This document shows, in pieces, positions 1 through 9,591 of a stretch of 64,000 bases of DNA. Below the pieces are notes generated by a model, which had not been told where the DNA came from, ran no database searches, and saw only the letters and a program-made list of their open reading frames with translations. Each line of letters begins with the position of its first letter. The first letter of the stretch is position 1. Both the position numbers and the translations under genes were made by a program. The stretch is taken from positions 62,001-126,000 of the forward strand of contig NZ_JAKRGH010000019.1 of NCBI RefSeq assembly GCF_022347565.1, read 5' to 3'. This stretch comes from Vibrio sp. Of7-15 (GTDB lineage: Bacteria > Pseudomonadota > Gammaproteobacteria > Enterobacterales > Vibrionaceae).

Positions 1-195
1 GTGTACAAAGTTCATGTGGCAGAAGGTAAAGCTTACGCAACGATTCTAGATTACGCTGAACGCCTTGGATCTGATCTGATCGTAATGCCAAGTCACAAAC
101 GATCTAAGTTGGATAAGGTAATGCTGGGCTCTGTTGCTGCGAAAGTGGTAGAGAATTCACCGATCAACGTATTAGTCGTGAAACCGCAAGGTTAA
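1..195 (+). CDS. Universal stress protein, UspA family, C-terminal fragment (cut by window edge)
   Basis: This is the last 64 residues of a universal stress protein; the gene begins left of the window. The visible part has the C-terminal half of the Usp alpha/beta fold: a strand reading DLIVMPSH, then the ATP-binding type loop with LGSVAAKVVENSPINVLVVKP at the end. UspA-like proteins are small cytoplasmic nucleotide-binding proteins induced by stress or growth arrest. The reading frame is open from base 1 and closes with TAA, followed 20 bases later by a strong intrinsic terminator. The GTG at base 1 is just the first codon in view, not a start. Whether the full protein has one or two Usp domains cannot be seen. 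Confidence 0.85.
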   Translation: MYKVHVAEGKAYATILDYAERLGSDLIVMPSHKRSKLDKVMLGSVAAKVVENSPINVLVVKPQG

Positions 196-214
196 CCGCT
201 ACTTTCAGAAAGAC

Positions 215-241
215 AAAAAGCACGTTTCGGCGTGCTTTTTC
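215..241 (+). terminator. Rho-independent terminator of the usp gene
   Basis: A 10-bp stem (AAAAAGCACG / CGTGCTTTTT) with a 6-base loop, followed by more T residues. It lies 20 bases after the usp stop codon. Confidence 0.9.
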
Positions 242-271
242 TTACCTAGAACGCTGACCTAAATTCAACCA

Positions 272-1252
272 TTAGACCACTCGACGTAAACGCTCTCCAC
301 GACTAAACGCTTCGATATTTTCCATTAACAAATCTAATAAAGTGCCAATTGAAGAGTCGCTTCCCCAAGCCACATGAGGTGTAAGCAATAAATTGGCTAG
401 ATGCTGATTAGCTAATAACGGATTGCTATTATCCGCAGGCTCCTGAGTAAACACATCCACTCCCGCTCCTGCAATCTCTTTCTCTTTAAGAGCTTTAACT
501 AAAGCAGCCTCATCCACTAACCCACCACGCCCAGTATTAATAAGTACTGCGCTTTCCTTCATCGCTTTCAATTCATTTGTGCTGATCAAATTGGTGGTTT
601 CATCGGTCAGCGGACAATGCAAACTAATGACATCTGCCTCAGCTAAAACCTGCTCAAAAGGAAAGTAACCTTCTCGACATATTGCAGCCCCTTTGCGTTC
701 TGCAAACAGAACTGTCATGCCTAACCCTTTTGCTAAACTGGCGACGGCTTGCCCTAAGCTGCCGCTACCCACAAGGCCTAAAGTTGAACCTGCTATGTCC
801 ATGATCGGATGGGTAAAGAAACAAAACTGCTGCTGTTTTTGCCACTCTCCTTGCGCAATATCTTGATGATAGCCCAGCAAATTTCGTTTTAATGCAAACA
901 TCATTGCCACCACATGCTCAGGCACAGATCGAGTGGCATAACCTTGAATATTGGCAACAGCAATATCATTGGCTTGGCAATAATCCAAATCGACATTATT
1001 TGTTCCCGTGGCAGCAATCGCAATCAGCTTAATGTGCGGGTGGCGCGCTAACGTGCTTGCGTTCAAAACCACTTTGTTACTGATCACAATCTCTGCACCA
1101 AACAAGCGATCATCGAGCTCTTCGACAGAAGTCGATGCGTATTCTTGCCATTGATGTTCAATGCCCGGACGTGGGATCGTAATATGAGGTGGGATTGTTG
1201 CGGTATCTAAAAATACAATGGTGGGTGTCGCAGACAAAGATCGTACAGCCAT
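272..1252 (-). CDS. D-2-hydroxyacid dehydrogenase (glycerate/hydroxypyruvate reductase-like)
   Basis: NAD(P)-dependent oxidoreductase of the D-isomer-specific 2-hydroxyacid dehydrogenase family, about 326 residues. The Rossmann glycine motif is GLVGSGSLG in the middle of the protein. The catalytic Arg sits in NTGRGGLVDE, the Glu in DVFTQEP and the His in LTPHVAWGS, so the catalytic triad is complete. Substrate is probably hydroxypyruvate or glyoxylate, as in HprA, but that is family inference. I start it at the internal ATG at 1252 (MAVRSLSATP), because the longer frame to 1321 adds a 23-residue stretch unlike family members. It is the last gene after rapA-rluA on this strand, with a 93-base gap from rluA. 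Confidence 0.85.
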   Translation of the reverse strand: MAVRSLSATPTIVFLDTATIPPHITIPRPGIEHQWQEYASTSVEELDDRLFGAEIVISNKVVLNASTLARHPHIKLIAIAATGTNNVDLDYCQANDIAVANIQGYATRSVPEHVVAMMFALKRNLLGYHQDIAQGEWQKQQQFCFFTHPIMDIAGSTLGLVGSGSLGQAVASLAKGLGMTVLFAERKGAAICREGYFPFEQVLAEADVISLHCPLTDETTNLISTNELKAMKESAVLINTGRGGLVDEAALVKALKEKEIAGAGVDVFTQEPADNSNPLLANQHLANLLLTPHVAWGSDSSIGTLLDLLMENIEAFSRGERLRRVV

Positions 1253-1345
1253 AATCAAACATCCATTTAACGAGCCAAAAAGAATGAATGCTAGACTACC
1301 AACAGTCCGGCCAGAACCCAATCCCAGCCGGTCAGTAAAATCACA

Positions 1346-2083
1346 CTATGAGGATTTCAGAGTCTTATAATCCGGTAATGCTTGTGGTAAGTCGAGTTGT
1401 GCTAAAACGTCCGTTTTTGCCTCTTCATAAAATTCACAAGGCGCAAATAAATAAGTTAACTGATTATTTCCTGGGTGATATAAGCTCAGCTCAGCAGAAT
1501 GTAACTGCAAACGATCTGAGGCGGCGTAAGCTTCTGGCGTCGCATAAAACTCATCCCCAATGATCGGGTGGCCCAACTCCATCATATGTACTCGTAGTTG
1601 ATGGGATCGCCCAGTGATCGGCAGTAAACGCACTAGAGTGGTGTTTTCTTCATAAGCCACAACCTGATAGCGTGTTTGAGAAGGTTTCCCATGCTCATAG
1701 CACACTTTTTGAATCGGGCGGTTAGGCCAATCGCAAATTAAGGGAAGATCAATCAAGCCTTCTTCTTGTGCTACTTTCCCCCACACTCGGGCATAGTACA
1801 CCTTGTGAGTTAAACGGTACTGAAACTGTTTTTTAATATGGCGCTCAGCATCTTTATGAAGCGCAAATACCATCAGCCCTGACGTCGCCATGTCCAAACG
1901 GTGCACTAATTGTGCTTCAGGAAACTCCGCAACTACTCGCGACCACACACTATCGTAGTGCGCTGGATCCTTACCCGGGTTCGACAACAAGCCCGCTGGT
2001 TTTTGTACTGTTAAAATATCCTCATCTTGATACAAGATATCTAACCAAGGATCCGTCGGCGGGTGGTACTCAAGAACAGCCAT
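1346..2083 (-). CDS. rluA: RNA pseudouridine synthase RluA (23S rRNA U746 / tRNA U32)
   Basis: Converts uridine to pseudouridine at 23S rRNA position 746 and tRNA position 32 in its E. coli counterpart. The 245-residue length is slightly longer than E. coli RluA. The hallmark motif HRLDMATSG near residue 61 carries the catalytic Asp. GRSHQLRVHM and the GDEFY stretch are the conserved C-terminal family blocks. There is no S4 domain, which fits RluA rather than RluC or RluD. It follows rapA with a terminator-bearing gap of 79 bases; rluA next to rapA (hepA) is also the E. coli arrangement, and this supports the specific name. Confidence 0.9.
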   Translation of the reverse strand: MAVLEYHPPTDPWLDILYQDEDILTVQKPAGLLSNPGKDPAHYDSVWSRVVAEFPEAQLVHRLDMATSGLMVFALHKDAERHIKKQFQYRLTHKVYYARVWGKVAQEEGLIDLPLICDWPNRPIQKVCYEHGKPSQTRYQVVAYEENTTLVRLLPITGRSHQLRVHMMELGHPIIGDEFYATPEAYAASDRLQLHSAELSLYHPGNNQLTYLFAPCEFYEEAKTDVLAQLDLPQALPDYKTLKSS

Positions 2084-2110
2084 AACAAAAGTTCACTATG
2101 TAAAAAGTAA

Positions 2111-2142
2111 TAAAAAAGCCAGCCCCGGATCCGACGCTGGCT
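2111..2142 (-). terminator. Intrinsic terminator or attenuator between rapA and rluA
   Basis: Read on the minus strand: stem AGCCAGC / GCTGGCT around a 12-base loop, then TTTTTT. It follows the rapA stop by 20 bases, so part of rapA transcription probably ends before rluA. Confidence 0.8.
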
Positions 2143-2162
2143 CTGATAGGATAACAGAAAAA

Positions 2163-5075
2163 TTAGTTATGGCTGACTACAATCAGGCGCAACGAATCTA
2201 ACTGGATCTGAGCTTTATTGATGTAACCAGTAAGCTCTTTGATTTGCTCTTCAATTTGCTCAAGCTCTTCATCACGGATGTTTGAGTTCACCGCTTTCAG
2301 TGCTTGTAAACGCTCCAGCTCTGCATTCAATGCTTCCGACATTTCAGCTGTTGCTTCGCTGCGAACCGTTTCAAGGCGTGAGGTTACTTTCTTCTCAGCA
2401 AACTCGATCAAAGTATGCACGTCTTTTTGTACTGAGTTCACTAACTTACTACCAAGATGGCGATTAACAGGGCTTAGCTGACGGTTAAAACCTTCAAACT
2501 CTACTTGCTCTGATAAGTCATTACCCTTTGAATCCATCATGATACGGATCGGTGTTTGCGGTAAGAAACGGCCAATACCACTCTGTTTTGGCGCTTGTGC
2601 ATCAACCACATAAACCAACTCCAGTAATAACGTCCCCACTGGCAGCGCTTTGTTTTTCAATAAAGACACCGCCGTTGTACCCACACCTTCACTCAGCAGT
2701 AAATCAATACCGCCTTGGATCATCGGGTGCTCCCAGCTCACAAAGTGCATGTCCTCACGAGACAGTGCCGTTTCACGTTCAAACGTAATCGTACAACCTT
2801 CGTATGGTAAACCTGGGTAGCTTGGCACCATCATGTGCTCAGATGGCGTCACCACGATGGCATTATCACCACGATCATCTTGGTTTAAACCAATCGTATC
2901 AAACAGGCTCAGAGCAAAAGACACAAGGTTGGTATCGCCGTCGTGACTAGCAATCTCATCCGCCAGCTTTTGTGCTTCCACACCACCGTTAGAGTGCATT
3001 TCTAATAAACGATCACGACCTTGTTCTAACTTGGCTTTTAGCTCATGGTGCATAGTAGATGATTCTTCGATAACCGCATCTAAATCATCACCTTTACCCG
3101 TGGCCAGCATCGCAATTAGACGCTCTGAGAACTTCTCATATACCGCACGACCTGTCGGGCACGTTTCTGAAAAGGCATTTAGACCTTCGTGATACCAACG
3201 AGCCAATAACTCTTGAGATGTACCCACTAAATAAGGGACGTGGATATCAATATCACGTTTTTGACCAATACGATCCAAACGGCCAATACGCTGCTCTAGC
3301 AAGTCTGGGTTGAACGGAAGATCAAACATGACCAACTGATTTGCAAACTGGAAGTTACGACCTTCAGAGCCGATCTCAGAACAGATCAACACCTGCGCGC
3401 CCTCTTCTTCTTGAGCAAAGTAAGCTGCCGCTTTATCACGTTCAATGATCGACATGCCTTCATGGAACACAGAAGCCCGGATACCTTCACGCTCACGCAG
3501 TGCTTGCTCTAGTTGCAGCGCCGTCGACGCACGGGATGCAATCACCAGTACTTTTTCATCACGATTTTCTTTAAGCGTATCAAGCAACCAGTTTACACGT
3601 GGATCAAACTGCCACCAGGTCGCACTTTCACCTTCAAACTCTTGGAAAATCTCTTCCGGGTACAGCATTTGTAAGGCGCGCGCTTCCGCACTCATTTTTC
3701 CGCCCATCATAGTCGCGACACGCATTGCAGTGGTGTACTGCGATGGTAATGCCATTGGCATCAAGTTGAGGTTACGCTCAGGGAAACCTTTGATCGCGGC
3801 ACGAGTATTTCTAAACAGTACGCGTCCTGTACCATGACGATCCATTAAGTTATCAATCAACTCATGGCGCGCTTTAGCTTTTTGCTCTTCATCTACATCA
3901 GAAGACTCAATAATTCGGAATAGAGGCTCTACATCTTGCTCAGACAACAGTTCAGTAATGCTGTTTTTCGCATCATTTTGCAGCTTATCGCCCGCAAATA
4001 AAGTGGCTACGGCGTCTGCAACGGGTTCGTACTGACGCTCTTCTTCGACAAACGCGTCATAGTCGTAGAAGCGATCAGGATCCAGAAGACGAAGCCGCGC
4101 GAAGTGACTTTCATGCCCCAGCTGATCCGGGGTTGCTGTTAGCAGTAATACGCCCGCTGTTTTTTCTGAAATGGCTTCCACCACTTGATATTCACGGCTT
4201 GGCTTATCTTGGCTCCACTCAAGGTGATGAGCTTCGTCCACAACCAATAGATCCCAATCGGCGTCCAGCACTTGCTCAAAACGGCGACGGCTCTTACGCA
4301 CGAAATCCAATGAACACAATACGTATTGCGCGGTATCAAATGGGTTTTCTGCATCCGCAAAGGCTTCAACACAACGCTCTTCATCAAAGATAGAAAAATG
4401 CAAATTGAAACGACGCATCATTTCCACTAACCACTGATGCTGCAACGTTTCAGGGACAAGAATAAGAATACGCTCAGCACGGCCAGACAGTACTTGTTGG
4501 TGAATGATCATGCCCGCTTCGATGGTTTTACCTAGACCCACTTCATCGGCGAGCAAAACACGTGGCGCATAACGACGACCCACTTCATTCGCAATGTGAA
4601 GCTGATGCGGGATCAAACCTGCACGCATGCCACATAAACCACGCATTGGGCTTTTATGCTGCTGATACTGGTTTTGTAGGGCACGATAACGCAATGCAAA
4701 ACGATCCATGCGATCAATTTGGCCCGCAAATAATTTATCCTGAGGTTTATTAAAACGGATCTGGTTACACAAGAAAATCTCACGTAATGCTACGCCGCTT
4801 TCTTCTGTGTCAGTACGTGTACCCACATACGTGAATAAGCCACCTTCTTCGATCACTTCTTCAACCGTCAGCGACCAACCGTCATGGCTTTCAATTACGT
4901 CGCCCACATTGAACATAACCCGGGTCACTGGCGCATCATTACGCGCATAAAGGCGATTCTCTTCTGATGCCGCAAACATCAAAGAAACAGTTCTAGCATC
5001 AACCGCTACTACGGTTCCTAAACCTAAATCACTTTCAGTATCACTGATCCAACGTTGTCCCAGAGTAAATGGCAT
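2163..5075 (-). CDS. rapA: RNA polymerase-associated ATPase RapA (HepA)
   Basis: SWI2/SNF2-type ATPase that binds RNA polymerase core and recycles it after transcription. At 970 residues it matches the usual length. It has N-terminal Tudor-like domains (about 1-110), the helicase motif I DEVGLGKT at 177-184, motif II DEAH at 280-283, and motif VI region [13 protein letters not shown] in the second RecA lobe. The C-terminal third carries the RapA-specific domains. The start at 5075 has AGAGGTG about 10 bases upstream. The upstream gap is shared with the divergent PhoH gene and contains a CRP-like site. No unusual residues seen. Confidence 0.97.
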   Translation of the reverse strand: MPFTLGQRWISDTESDLGLGTVVAVDARTVSLMFAASEENRLYARNDAPVTRVMFNVGDVIESHDGWSLTVEEVIEEGGLFTYVGTRTDTEESGVALREIFLCNQIRFNKPQDKLFAGQIDRMDRFALRYRALQNQYQQHKSPMRGLCGMRAGLIPHQLHIANEVGRRYAPRVLLADEVGLGKTIEAGMIIHQQVLSGRAERILILVPETLQHQWLVEMMRRFNLHFSIFDEERCVEAFADAENPFDTAQYVLCSLDFVRKSRRRFEQVLDADWDLLVVDEAHHLEWSQDKPSREYQVVEAISEKTAGVLLLTATPDQLGHESHFARLRLLDPDRFYDYDAFVEEERQYEPVADAVATLFAGDKLQNDAKNSITELLSEQDVEPLFRIIESSDVDEEQKAKARHELIDNLMDRHGTGRVLFRNTRAAIKGFPERNLNLMPMALPSQYTTAMRVATMMGGKMSAEARALQMLYPEEIFQEFEGESATWWQFDPRVNWLLDTLKENRDEKVLVIASRASTALQLEQALREREGIRASVFHEGMSIIERDKAAAYFAQEEEGAQVLICSEIGSEGRNFQFANQLVMFDLPFNPDLLEQRIGRLDRIGQKRDIDIHVPYLVGTSQELLARWYHEGLNAFSETCPTGRAVYEKFSERLIAMLATGKGDDLDAVIEESSTMHHELKAKLEQGRDRLLEMHSNGGVEAQKLADEIASHDGDTNLVSFALSLFDTIGLNQDDRGDNAIVVTPSEHMMVPSYPGLPYEGCTITFERETALSREDMHFVSWEHPMIQGGIDLLLSEGVGTTAVSLLKNKALPVGTLLLELVYVVDAQAPKQSGIGRFLPQTPIRIMMDSKGNDLSEQVEFEGFNRQLSPVNRHLGSKLVNSVQKDVHTLIEFAEKKVTSRLETVRSEATAEMSEALNAELERLQALKAVNSNIRDEELEQIEEQIKELTGYINKAQIQLDSLRLIVVSHN

Positions 5076-5434
5076 AGTGGGTGCACACCTCTAATTCTTT
5101 GAATAAATTATTGTTAAACATTTCGGTAATACTTACCGATACATCGCTCGCCGTAGCTAAACTCAACGCAGTGAATTTGGCTCACCTTAAAAAAGGGGGC
5201 TAATGGTACTGCATGATGTGACCAAGGTCACGGTGAAATATCACAAATAATAACAGCAGCGAAGATGACATATTGTTGTAAAAAAACCTTGCTTAAAGTA
5301 GGACAGGAATCACACAAATGTAATCAAAAATGAGTGTACCAAGCGGTATTCTTCTCAACCGTATCAGTTGGTATACACTTATTAATGAGTACTTTGTTCA
5401 ACATAACCGACCTACAGCGACCAAGGAGGTGCTT
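5076..5434. other. Divergent intergenic region between rapA and the PhoH gene
   Basis: 359 bases without a gene. It must hold the divergent promoters of rapA and the PhoH gene. The only distinct element I can point to is the CRP-like palindrome at 5217-5232. An open frame from 5330 runs into the PhoH gene but is probably untranslated leader. Confidence 0.6.
5217..5232. promoter_or_regulatory. Candidate CRP binding site
   Basis: TGTGA-N6-TCACG, nine of ten core positions of the CRP consensus. The inner GTGACC / GGTCAC arms are a perfect inverted repeat. It lies 142 bases upstream of the rapA start and about 200 upstream of the PhoH start, so which gene it serves is open. Confidence 0.5.
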
Positions 5435-6811
5435 ATGGGCGATTCAGAACGGAAACTCTTTGTACTGGATACCAACATCCTGCTGCATGAACCTTATGCA
5501 ATTTTTTCTTTTCAAGAACATGACGTTGTCATCCCGATGACGGTTTTAGAGGAGCTTGACCGACTAAAAGACAGCAAACGTGATATCGCCAGAGATGCCC
5601 GAGTCGCTATTCGAGCACTGGAAGATATCTTCCACGACGCTACCCCAGAGCAAATCTCCGAAGGCATCCCACTTTCTCAAGATCACAACGTCAAAGGCAC
5701 AATTTCTATTCTAGCCGATTATCAGATCAAAGAGACGGTCAAAGCCTTTGCGGATAAGGCCGGTGACAACCGCATTCTAAACGCGGTGCTGTACCTGCAA
5801 AATAAACGTTCACCACGAGAAGTGGTCCTCATAACCAAAGACATCAACATGCGCCTAAGAGCAAAAGGCGCTGGCGTTCGTTTTGTTGATGATTATCGCA
5901 GTGATCAACTTATTGATGATGTGCAATTTCTCACCAAAGGGTTTCGTCAAATCGAGGGGGATTTTTGGCAAAAAGTGGGCAATGTAGAAAGCCGAACCAT
6001 AGGCAGAAATACCCTACACACCATAGACAGCAACACGTTAGAAAGCGCGTTCATTAACCAATATGTGATTGATGAACACGACGACTTTGCCGCCCGTGTT
6101 CAATCCATAGAAGGAGAACAGATTCAAATCAAAGATATAGGTCGTGAGCGCCTGATGCACCGCCAAGCTTGGGGAATTCACCCTAAGAATATTTATCAAG
6201 GTATGGCCCTGGATGCGCTGCTCGATCCCGATATTGATCTGGTGATTTTAACCGGACCCGCTGGTTGTGGTAAAACCATACTCGCTATGGCTGCTGCCCT
6301 CGAACAGAACATCGAACGAAAGATGTACGACAAAATCATCGTAACCCGTAATACCCCTGAAATTGCAGAGTCGATCGGTTTTTTACCGGGCACAGAAGAA
6401 GAGAAGATGATGCCTTGGCTGGCTGCAATTACCGACACCTTAGAAGCTTTGCATCAGCACGACGTGTGCACTGATGGCTCACTCAAATACATTTGTGACA
6501 AAGCAAACCTTCAATTTAAATCCATTAACTTCATGCGTGGCCGCTCCATCCAAAATGCGTTTGTCTTATTGGATGAATGCCAAAACTTAACCGCCTCCCA
6601 AATTAAAACCATCATCACACGTTGTGGGGAAGGCACCAAGCTGGTTTGCTCTGGTAACCTAGCGCAAATCGATTCTCCGTATTTAACCCCGGTGACCTCG
6701 GGACTCACCTATATTGTTGAGCGTTTCAAAAACTTCGAAGGCAGCGCCAACATTTATCTCAATGGCGTAGTGCGTAGCCGCCTAGCCGAATTCGCCGAAG
6801 AGAATTTATAA
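5435..6811 (+). CDS. PhoH-family ATPase with N-terminal PIN domain
   Basis: Two-domain protein of 458 residues. The N-terminal PIN nuclease-like domain (about 6-140) has the acidic motif VLDTNILLHEP, EELDRLK and DNRILN. The C-terminal PhoH ATPase has Walker A GPAGCGKT at 274-281 and a Walker B-like LLDECQNL. PIN-PhoH fusions are thought to act as RNA helicase/nuclease proteins, but the cellular target in proteobacteria is not established. I start at 5435 because a strong AAGGAGGT lies 5 bases upstream; the frame remains open back to 5330 but that part has no ribosome site and does not look like a PIN start. It stands alone, with a terminator after it. Confidence 0.9.
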   Translation: MGDSERKLFVLDTNILLHEPYAIFSFQEHDVVIPMTVLEELDRLKDSKRDIARDARVAIRALEDIFHDATPEQISEGIPLSQDHNVKGTISILADYQIKETVKAFADKAGDNRILNAVLYLQNKRSPREVVLITKDINMRLRAKGAGVRFVDDYRSDQLIDDVQFLTKGFRQIEGDFWQKVGNVESRTIGRNTLHTIDSNTLESAFINQYVIDEHDDFAARVQSIEGEQIQIKDIGRERLMHRQAWGIHPKNIYQGMALDALLDPDIDLVILTGPAGCGKTILAMAAALEQNIERKMYDKIIVTRNTPEIAESIGFLPGTEEEKMMPWLAAITDTLEALHQHDVCTDGSLKYICDKANLQFKSINFMRGRSIQNAFVLLDECQNLTASQIKTIITRCGEGTKLVCSGNLAQIDSPYLTPVTSGLTYIVERFKNFEGSANIYLNGVVRSRLAEFAEENL

Positions 6812-6894
6812 CCCATTTATCTAAATGCATCACCACATTACCTGCATTTAGAACACCATAGGCCAATGCCTATCTTGTCATTAACCGAATAATA

Positions 6895-6931
6895 AAAAAG
6901 CTCGTTACTGAACCTTCAGAACGAGCTTTTT
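6895..6931. terminator. Bidirectional intrinsic terminator between the PhoH gene and the thi operon end
   Basis: AAAAAGCTCGTT / AACGAGCTTTTT, 12-bp stem with a 13-base loop and T-runs on both strands. It sits between two convergent genes and can serve both. Confidence 0.9.
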
Positions 6932-6973
6932 GCACTTTAATTTGCGCCACTAACTCTATTTACCCAATTACGG

Positions 6974-7228
6974 TTATTTGTCTTTTCGAGCATGCCATTT
7001 GCTTTTGATCACCCACTCTAATGCCGCTGCAATTGGGAATACCACCACACAAACTACCGCATTACGGATCATCAGATCCACAATGTCTTCCGCGCCTTGT
7101 GAGTACAGTAATATCGTCACAATGACATAAAACAGAGCAGCTTCACGAAGCATTTTTCGTTTTAAATACACCGCAAAACCTTGTTCACGGATCATTTGCC
7201 AGCGCTGGGATGGAGAAAGATCAGACAT
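6974..7228 (-). CDS. Small two-span membrane protein at the end of the thiBPQ operon
   Basis: 84 residues, not assigned to a named family. A charged N-terminal 30 residues (SPSQRWQMIREQG) is followed by two hydrophobic spans, about AALFYVIVTILLY (33-43) and AVVCVVVFPIAAALEWV (57-72), and a basic tail ending WHARKDK. It therefore looks like an inner membrane protein with a positively charged cytoplasmic end. It begins 23 bases after the thiQ stop on the same strand, with no terminator between, so it is probably co-transcribed with the thiamine transporter and under the same TPP riboswitch. A role in thiamine uptake is only a guess from position. Confidence 0.75.
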   Translation of the reverse strand: MSDLSPSQRWQMIREQGFAVYLKRKMLREAALFYVIVTILLYSQGAEDIVDLMIRNAVVCVVVFPIAAALEWVIKSKWHARKDK

Positions 7229-7251
7229 GGGTATTTCCTAATAAAAAATAA

Positions 7252-7968
7252 TTACAATAGTGCTGAGTTGGCCGCCACAATAAAGCGATCTAATTCAGCA
7301 TGTTCATGACGCTGGTTCAGCAACGCAATGTCACCGTGGCTGGCAATCATACCGTTATCAACAAAAGCATAATGACTGGCGATAGATTTTGCATCGACAA
7401 TATTGTGAGTAACCATTAACACGGTGATCCCATGCTGCTGTGCCAGTTGCTTCACTAAAGCCAACATTTCTTCTCGAAGGATAGGATCCAACGCTGAAAA
7501 AGGTTCATCCAACAGCCATAAAGATCGCTGCTGAACAAAACACCGCGCCAATGCTACTCGCTGCTTTTGGCCCCCCGATAACTGCTCAGGAAGCCTATCC
7601 AAAAACTCATCCACACCAACCTTTTTTGCCGCATCTTTGACTTGTTGATGCTGTTGTGGTGTTAGCTTCAAACCAGGGTGAATACCTAACCCTATATTTT
7701 GTGCCACGGTTAAATGGGCAAACAAGTTATGCTCTTGAAACAACATGGCTAAGGGCCGCTGGTGAGGTTCTAGCCCTATAACTGGCTTCCCTTCAATTTC
7801 AATGTCACCGGATACAGGCTGAATAAAACCCGCCACAAGGTTCAATAAAGTACTTTTACCCGCCCCACTTGGGCCTAAAATCGCGACAATGTTGCCTGCT
7901 TTCATTTCCCAATCAAAATGAAACGACGTTGTTTGATAGTGGTAACGCACGTCAGAAAATTTAAGCAT
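7252..7968 (-). CDS. thiQ: Thiamine ABC transporter ATP-binding protein ThiQ
   Basis: ATPase of the thiamine/TPP importer ThiBPQ. 238 residues. Walker A GPSGAGKS at 32-39, Q-loop MLFQEHNLF, ABC signature LSGGQKQRVA at 130-139, Walker B LWLLDEPFSALD, and the switch His in VTHNIVD. The QEHNLFAHL segment after the Q-loop is typical of ThiQ. It begins 2 bases after the thiP stop, so it is translated in close coupling with the permease. It is last of the three transporter genes under the TPP riboswitch. Confidence 0.95.
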   Translation of the reverse strand: MLKFSDVRYHYQTTSFHFDWEMKAGNIVAILGPSGAGKSTLLNLVAGFIQPVSGDIEIEGKPVIGLEPHQRPLAMLFQEHNLFAHLTVAQNIGLGIHPGLKLTPQQHQQVKDAAKKVGVDEFLDRLPEQLSGGQKQRVALARCFVQQRSLWLLDEPFSALDPILREEMLALVKQLAQQHGITVLMVTHNIVDAKSIASHYAFVDNGMIASHGDIALLNQRHEHAELDRFIVAANSALL

Positions 7969-7970
7969 TT

Positions 7971-9578
7971 TTATCTCTTCTCAATAATCTTTGGTTGCGA
8001 TGCCATGAAGGCCTTTTCTACCACCATAAACACCAGCACACTCAGCGACAATAACCCTAATGACACCACTGCCGCCGCTTCCATTTGGTAACTGCCCAAT
8101 AGTTGGTATAAGTAAAGAGGCAAAGTTCGAAACTCCTGACTACCAAATAACGCAATCGCCCCCAAATCACCCATCGACAGCACAAAACTAATCGCAAATG
8201 CATGAGCAAACGGCTTACGCAGTGCGCGCCACTCGACTAAGCGCAGTCGAGTTAAGCCAAACATACCCAAGCTGGCACACAGCTGGTTGTATTGCTGAGC
8301 AATGTGCAGCAAAGGTTGGGCTAATGTTTTAATCACATAAGGCAGCGCCATTAAGCCATTCACGGCGACCACCACCCAAAAGGCCATCTCAAACACATCG
8401 GTAATATTACGTAGCAATAAAAACAAGCCTGTACTGATCACAAGCCCCGGTGTCACCAAAATGATCGTACCTATCAACTCCAGTTTATCGGCTCGAAAGT
8501 TAAGCCCAACTAAACGCCAAGAGCGGCTGGCCACCAAAATCAACACGCCAGCAGCCAGAGCAAACACGCTGGATGAAAAAGCGATAGAGAATGAATTCCA
8601 TAGCGCGAGCCAGAACGCCGAGTCACTGAGCACGGAAAGAGATTTCGGATTAACGCCACTCAGTACCACCATCAGCAACGGTGGAATAACAAAAAATGTC
8701 GCCAAACCAATCCAACCATAGTCCCAAAACTTGGTTTTCCATGAGTCTTGATACAGAGGCAACTTTGCTGCAGCCGAACCATTATCAACAGCAATCGGGC
8801 GCGCTAATCGCTGAATGCCAAGGGCCAACGCCCCACAAAGCAACATTTGCCATAGCGCTAAAATAGCCCCCGCTTGCAAATCAAAATCAAATTTAATGGC
8901 TTGGTAAATGGCCAGCTCAATGGTGGTAGATCTAGGCCCGCCACCCAATGCCATCACGGTTGCAAAACTGGTAAAACACAACATAAATACCAGCCCGCAC
9001 ACATGGGGCAGCTGTTGGCGTAATCGCGGCCATTCAACCAACGTAAACTTTTGCCAATGGCTCATGCCTAAATGTGCACACAATTTATGTTGCTCAACAG
9101 GTACCGACTCTAACGATTGCAGCAGTAAACGGCAGGCAAACGGCAAGTTAAAAAACACATGCGCTAATAAAATGCCGTTTAAACCATAAATACTAAAAGG
9201 TAACTTAGCATCCACATACGCTAAACCTTGAGCCAATAAACCGCTGTTACCATAAATAGACAATAAGCCAAACACACCAACCAACACTGGCAATACCAAT
9301 GTCATGGCAAACAATTTTAGCAACAGCGGTTTCCCCACAAACTCACGACGATTCAATGCATGAGCCACGGGAATGGCTAAGCCTACGCTCAGTAACATCG
9401 ATAACGTGGCTTGCAGAAAGCTAAATTTCGTTACGTGACGATAATATGGGTCATTCCATATTTGACTTGGGTGCGGAGACGGAGCTTGCAGTAATAAAGC
9501 GGCAATGGACGCTGCCACAAAAGCAAAAATAAACCCGGCCATAAGCAGACCGGGTAATTGAGTTTTTGTCACTCTCAT
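7971..9578 (-). CDS. thiP: Thiamine/thiamine pyrophosphate ABC transporter permease ThiP
   Basis: Inner membrane permease, 535 residues, formed by two fused binding-protein-dependent permease modules with about a dozen hydrophobic spans in total. The two EAA-type loops are visible: one around CAHLGMSHWQKFTLVEWPRL in the first half and one around CASLGMFGLTRLRLVEWRAL in the second. These loops dock on ThiQ. The start at 9578 is 13 bases after the thiB stop. The length and two-module layout match E. coli ThiP. Confidence 0.95.
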   Translation of the reverse strand: MRVTKTQLPGLLMAGFIFAFVAASIAALLLQAPSPHPSQIWNDPYYRHVTKFSFLQATLSMLLSVGLAIPVAHALNRREFVGKPLLLKLFAMTLVLPVLVGVFGLLSIYGNSGLLAQGLAYVDAKLPFSIYGLNGILLAHVFFNLPFACRLLLQSLESVPVEQHKLCAHLGMSHWQKFTLVEWPRLRQQLPHVCGLVFMLCFTSFATVMALGGGPRSTTIELAIYQAIKFDFDLQAGAILALWQMLLCGALALGIQRLARPIAVDNGSAAAKLPLYQDSWKTKFWDYGWIGLATFFVIPPLLMVVLSGVNPKSLSVLSDSAFWLALWNSFSIAFSSSVFALAAGVLILVASRSWRLVGLNFRADKLELIGTIILVTPGLVISTGLFLLLRNITDVFEMAFWVVVAVNGLMALPYVIKTLAQPLLHIAQQYNQLCASLGMFGLTRLRLVEWRALRKPFAHAFAISFVLSMGDLGAIALFGSQEFRTLPLYLYQLLGSYQMEAAAVVSLGLLSLSVLVFMVVEKAFMASQPKIIEKR

Positions 9579-9591
9579 TAAAGAATGCCGA

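Noticed and set aside
1253-1321. 23-residue extension of the D-2-hydroxyacid dehydrogenase
   Set aside because: Family members start about where the internal ATG at 1252 lies; the extension looks like chance.
5330-5434. Longer N terminus of the PIN-PhoH protein
   Set aside because: No ribosome site at 5330, while AAGGAGGT sits directly before the 5435 ATG, and the PIN domain starts there.
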